Of a stretch of 45,418 nucleotides of DNA, positions 44,108 to 45,418 are shown piece after piece. Position numbers and translations under genes: made by a program. The stretch's first letter is position 1, and each line of letters begins with the position of its first letter. A model generated the notes under the pieces. The model was not told the DNA's origin. It did not search any database and was given only the letters and a program-made list of their open reading frames with translations. Source of the DNA: Acidimicrobiaceae bacterium (GTDB lineage Bacteria > Actinomycetota > Acidimicrobiia > Acidimicrobiales > Aldehydirespiratoraceae); contig VYBO01000004.1 of the NCBI GenBank assembly GCA_009844405.1, forward strand, positions 1 through 45,418. The letters run 5' to 3'.

Positions 44108-44204
44108 CGGGAGGCGATGCTACACATTGCCACCAGCGCCACCGACAACCGGGGTAGAAGCTCGGGTGCCACCGGGGGACTCGACTGCCGAAGGCAGGGG
44201 TAAC

Positions 44205-45113
44205 TCACAGCCCGTTGCGGATCAGCACATCGGCCGCGACGGCACCGAAGAGCAGCACGACGTAGGCGTTGGACCAGTTGAACAACCGCATCGCCCGGGC
44301 CGCATCGGGACGGCGCAGCACATCGAGGGCCAGGCCGCCGAAACCGGCCCCGCCGGCAAGGGCGGCGGCCAAGTAGAGGACGCCCATCTGGGCCACCGGC
44401 ACGAGCAGCAGTGAGAGGGCTGCCAGCACGACGGTGTAGGCGACGATGCGGCGAGCGGTGGACCGCAGTCCGGCCACCGCGGGAAGCATGGGAACGTCGG
44501 CAGCCTGATAGTCGCTGCGGTAGCGGATGGCCAGGGCCCAGAAGTGAGGCGGCGTCCAGTAGAAGATCACCGCGAACAGCACTACCGGCGGCCAGTCGAG
44601 CGAGCCGTTGACCGCGGTCCAGCCCACCAGGGTCGGCACAGCTCCCGCCGCGCCGCCGATCACGATGTTCCGGATGGACGTGCGCTTGAGCCACAGCGAA
44701 TAGACGAACACGTAGAACGCAGCCGCAGCCGCAGCCAGCGCGGCCGACAGCAGGTTCACGAAGGCCCACAGCCACACGAAGGAACCCACCGTGAGGGCGA
44801 CCGCGAACACGACCGCCTCACCTGGGCGCACGGCGCCGGTGACCAGGGGCCGGTTGCGGGTCCGGTGCATGAGCCGGTCGAGGTCGCGGTCGACGTACAT
44901 GTTCAGCGCGTTGGCACCGCCCGCGGCCAGCGCCCCACCCACCACCGTGGCCGCGATCAGCCACACGGACGGCAGGCCCTGGTCGGCCAGGATCATCGAT
45001 GGGACGGTGGTGACCAGCAGCAATTCGATGATGCGGGGCTTGGTCAGAGCCACGAAGGCCGCGGCGCGGGCTCGGCGAGGCGCGCGTACCCCGCCGGTCA
45101 CGGTTCCGGTCAC
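44205..45113 (-). CDS. ctaB: Protoheme IX farnesyltransferase
   Basis: The 302-aa UbiA-type prenyltransferase makes heme O from protoheme, needed for heme A of the oxidase. The first Asp-rich site is 'NALNMYVDRDLDRLMHRTRN' and the second 'YRSDYQAADVPMLP'; 'LTKPRIIELLLVTTVPSM' opens the first helix. About eight or nine membrane helices. ATG 45113 is preceded by a short gap and then the tandem repeats. It is the first gene of the leftward oxidase operon in this window. Confidence 0.95.
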   Translation of the reverse strand: MTGTVTGGVRAPRRARAAAFVALTKPRIIELLLVTTVPSMILADQGLPSVWLIAATVVGGALAAGGANALNMYVDRDLDRLMHRTRNRPLVTGAVRPGEAVVFAVALTVGSFVWLWAFVNLLSAALAAAAAAFYVFVYSLWLKRTSIRNIVIGGAAGAVPTLVGWTAVNGSLDWPPVVLFAVIFYWTPPHFWALAIRYRSDYQAADVPMLPAVAGLRSTARRIVAYTVVLAALSLLLVPVAQMGVLYLAAALAGGAGFGGLALDVLRRPDAARAMRLFNWSNAYVVLLFGAVAADVLIRNGL

Positions 45114-45212
45114 CCCCGCAGGCTAGGACGTTGAGCGGCCACGCGGACAGCCGAGCCACCGAATCTGAGCGACGCCCGCCTCCAATCCCGCAGCATTGAT
45201 TTGGCCCGGCGT

Positions 45213-45418
45213 CTCCCGCTCTTGCTCGCTGCGCTCACGGGCCGCTCGGGCCACGGCCTCGCCGAGCGCCTCGCCGACGCCTCCGGGATCGCGCCTACCC
45301 GCTCGGCCTCTACCACTCCCGCTCTTGCTCGCTGCGCTCACGGGCCGCTCGGGCCACGGCCTCGCCGAGCGCCTCGCCGACGCCTCCGGGATCGCGCCTA
45401 CCCGCTCGGCCTCTACCA
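45213..45418. repeat. Two perfect 103-bp tandem units of the intergenic repeat family
   Basis: Unit 1 (45213-45315) and unit 2 (45316-45418) look identical. Each begins CTCCCGCTCTTGCTCGCTGC, contains the family core, and adds about 35 bases ending in GCCTCTACCA. The window ends exactly at the end of unit 2, so more units may follow. Upstream of ctaB, 45114-45212 shows no gene. Confidence 0.92.

Overview
The window looks like chromosomal DNA of a GC-rich actinobacterium. GTG starts and stop/start overlaps are frequent, aspartokinase carries an internal beta-subunit start, and the terminal oxidase is an actinobacterial-type caa3 set with a cytochrome c-fused subunit II and a small subunit IV. 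An acidimicrobial lineage is my guess, but no rRNA or other marker is present to prove it.

Region by region. (1) 1-6673: a catabolic cluster, probably for an aromatic acid, read leftwards: an HpaB-like flavin monooxygenase, a UbiD decarboxylase, a FadR-type GntR regulator, an amidohydrolase and a GlcG/HbpS-like protein. An MFS exporter is divergent, and a perfect FadR-type operator lies in the divergent promoter. (2) 6658-16830: a defence island flanked by a perfect 20-bp direct repeat. It holds a type I restriction-modification operon (hsdM with an N-terminal XRE domain, hsdS, hsdR). Between hsdS and hsdR sit a fused AAA ATPase-DUF4435 (TOPRIM-like) protein resembling a single-gene PARIS system and an unknown 87-aa protein. 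Upstream lies a HipA-like kinase/HIRAN pair. The repeat falls exactly in the 3'-end overlap of two convergent genes, the MFS exporter and a flavin reductase. (3) 16813-28907: housekeeping and metabolic genes: flavin reductase, EamA transporter, asd, an HATPase-like protein, lysC, dut, orn, an MBL hydrolase, a TlpA/CcdA pair, pdxH, serS and a KamA-like radical SAM enzyme. (4) 29033-32081: an FMO-like flavoprotein, an OsmC protein and a sterol-24-C-methyltransferase-like enzyme. (5) 32096-35802: an AT-richer accessory segment with a duplicated ctaG fragment, a secreted protein with its own promoter, a ribbon-helix-helix protein, IS1380 remnants split by an IS3 remnant, and a truncated AsnC regulator. 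(6) 35792-45113: the leftward heme-copper oxidase operon: ctaB, a degenerate subunit-I paralogue, a second subunit III, a membrane protein, coxB, coxA, coxC, ctaF and ctaG.

How the parts fit. Without the island, the monooxygenase, exporter and flavin reductase form one compact locus, and the flavin reductase is the expected FADH2 supplier of the HpaB-like enzyme. The island therefore seems to have split a working cluster while leaving both flanking genes intact. In the oxidase operon, two gene junctions (coxB/coxA and coxC/ctaF) each carry tandem duplications that create chains of tiny ORFs with stop/start coupling. A short intergenic repeat family recurs at six or more sites and distorts the apparent N-termini of two genes.

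The most unusual items are the island with its att-like repeat and PARIS-like guard gene inside the hsd operon, the subunit-I paralogue that has lost nearly every metal ligand, and the two junction-duplication mini-ORF chains.
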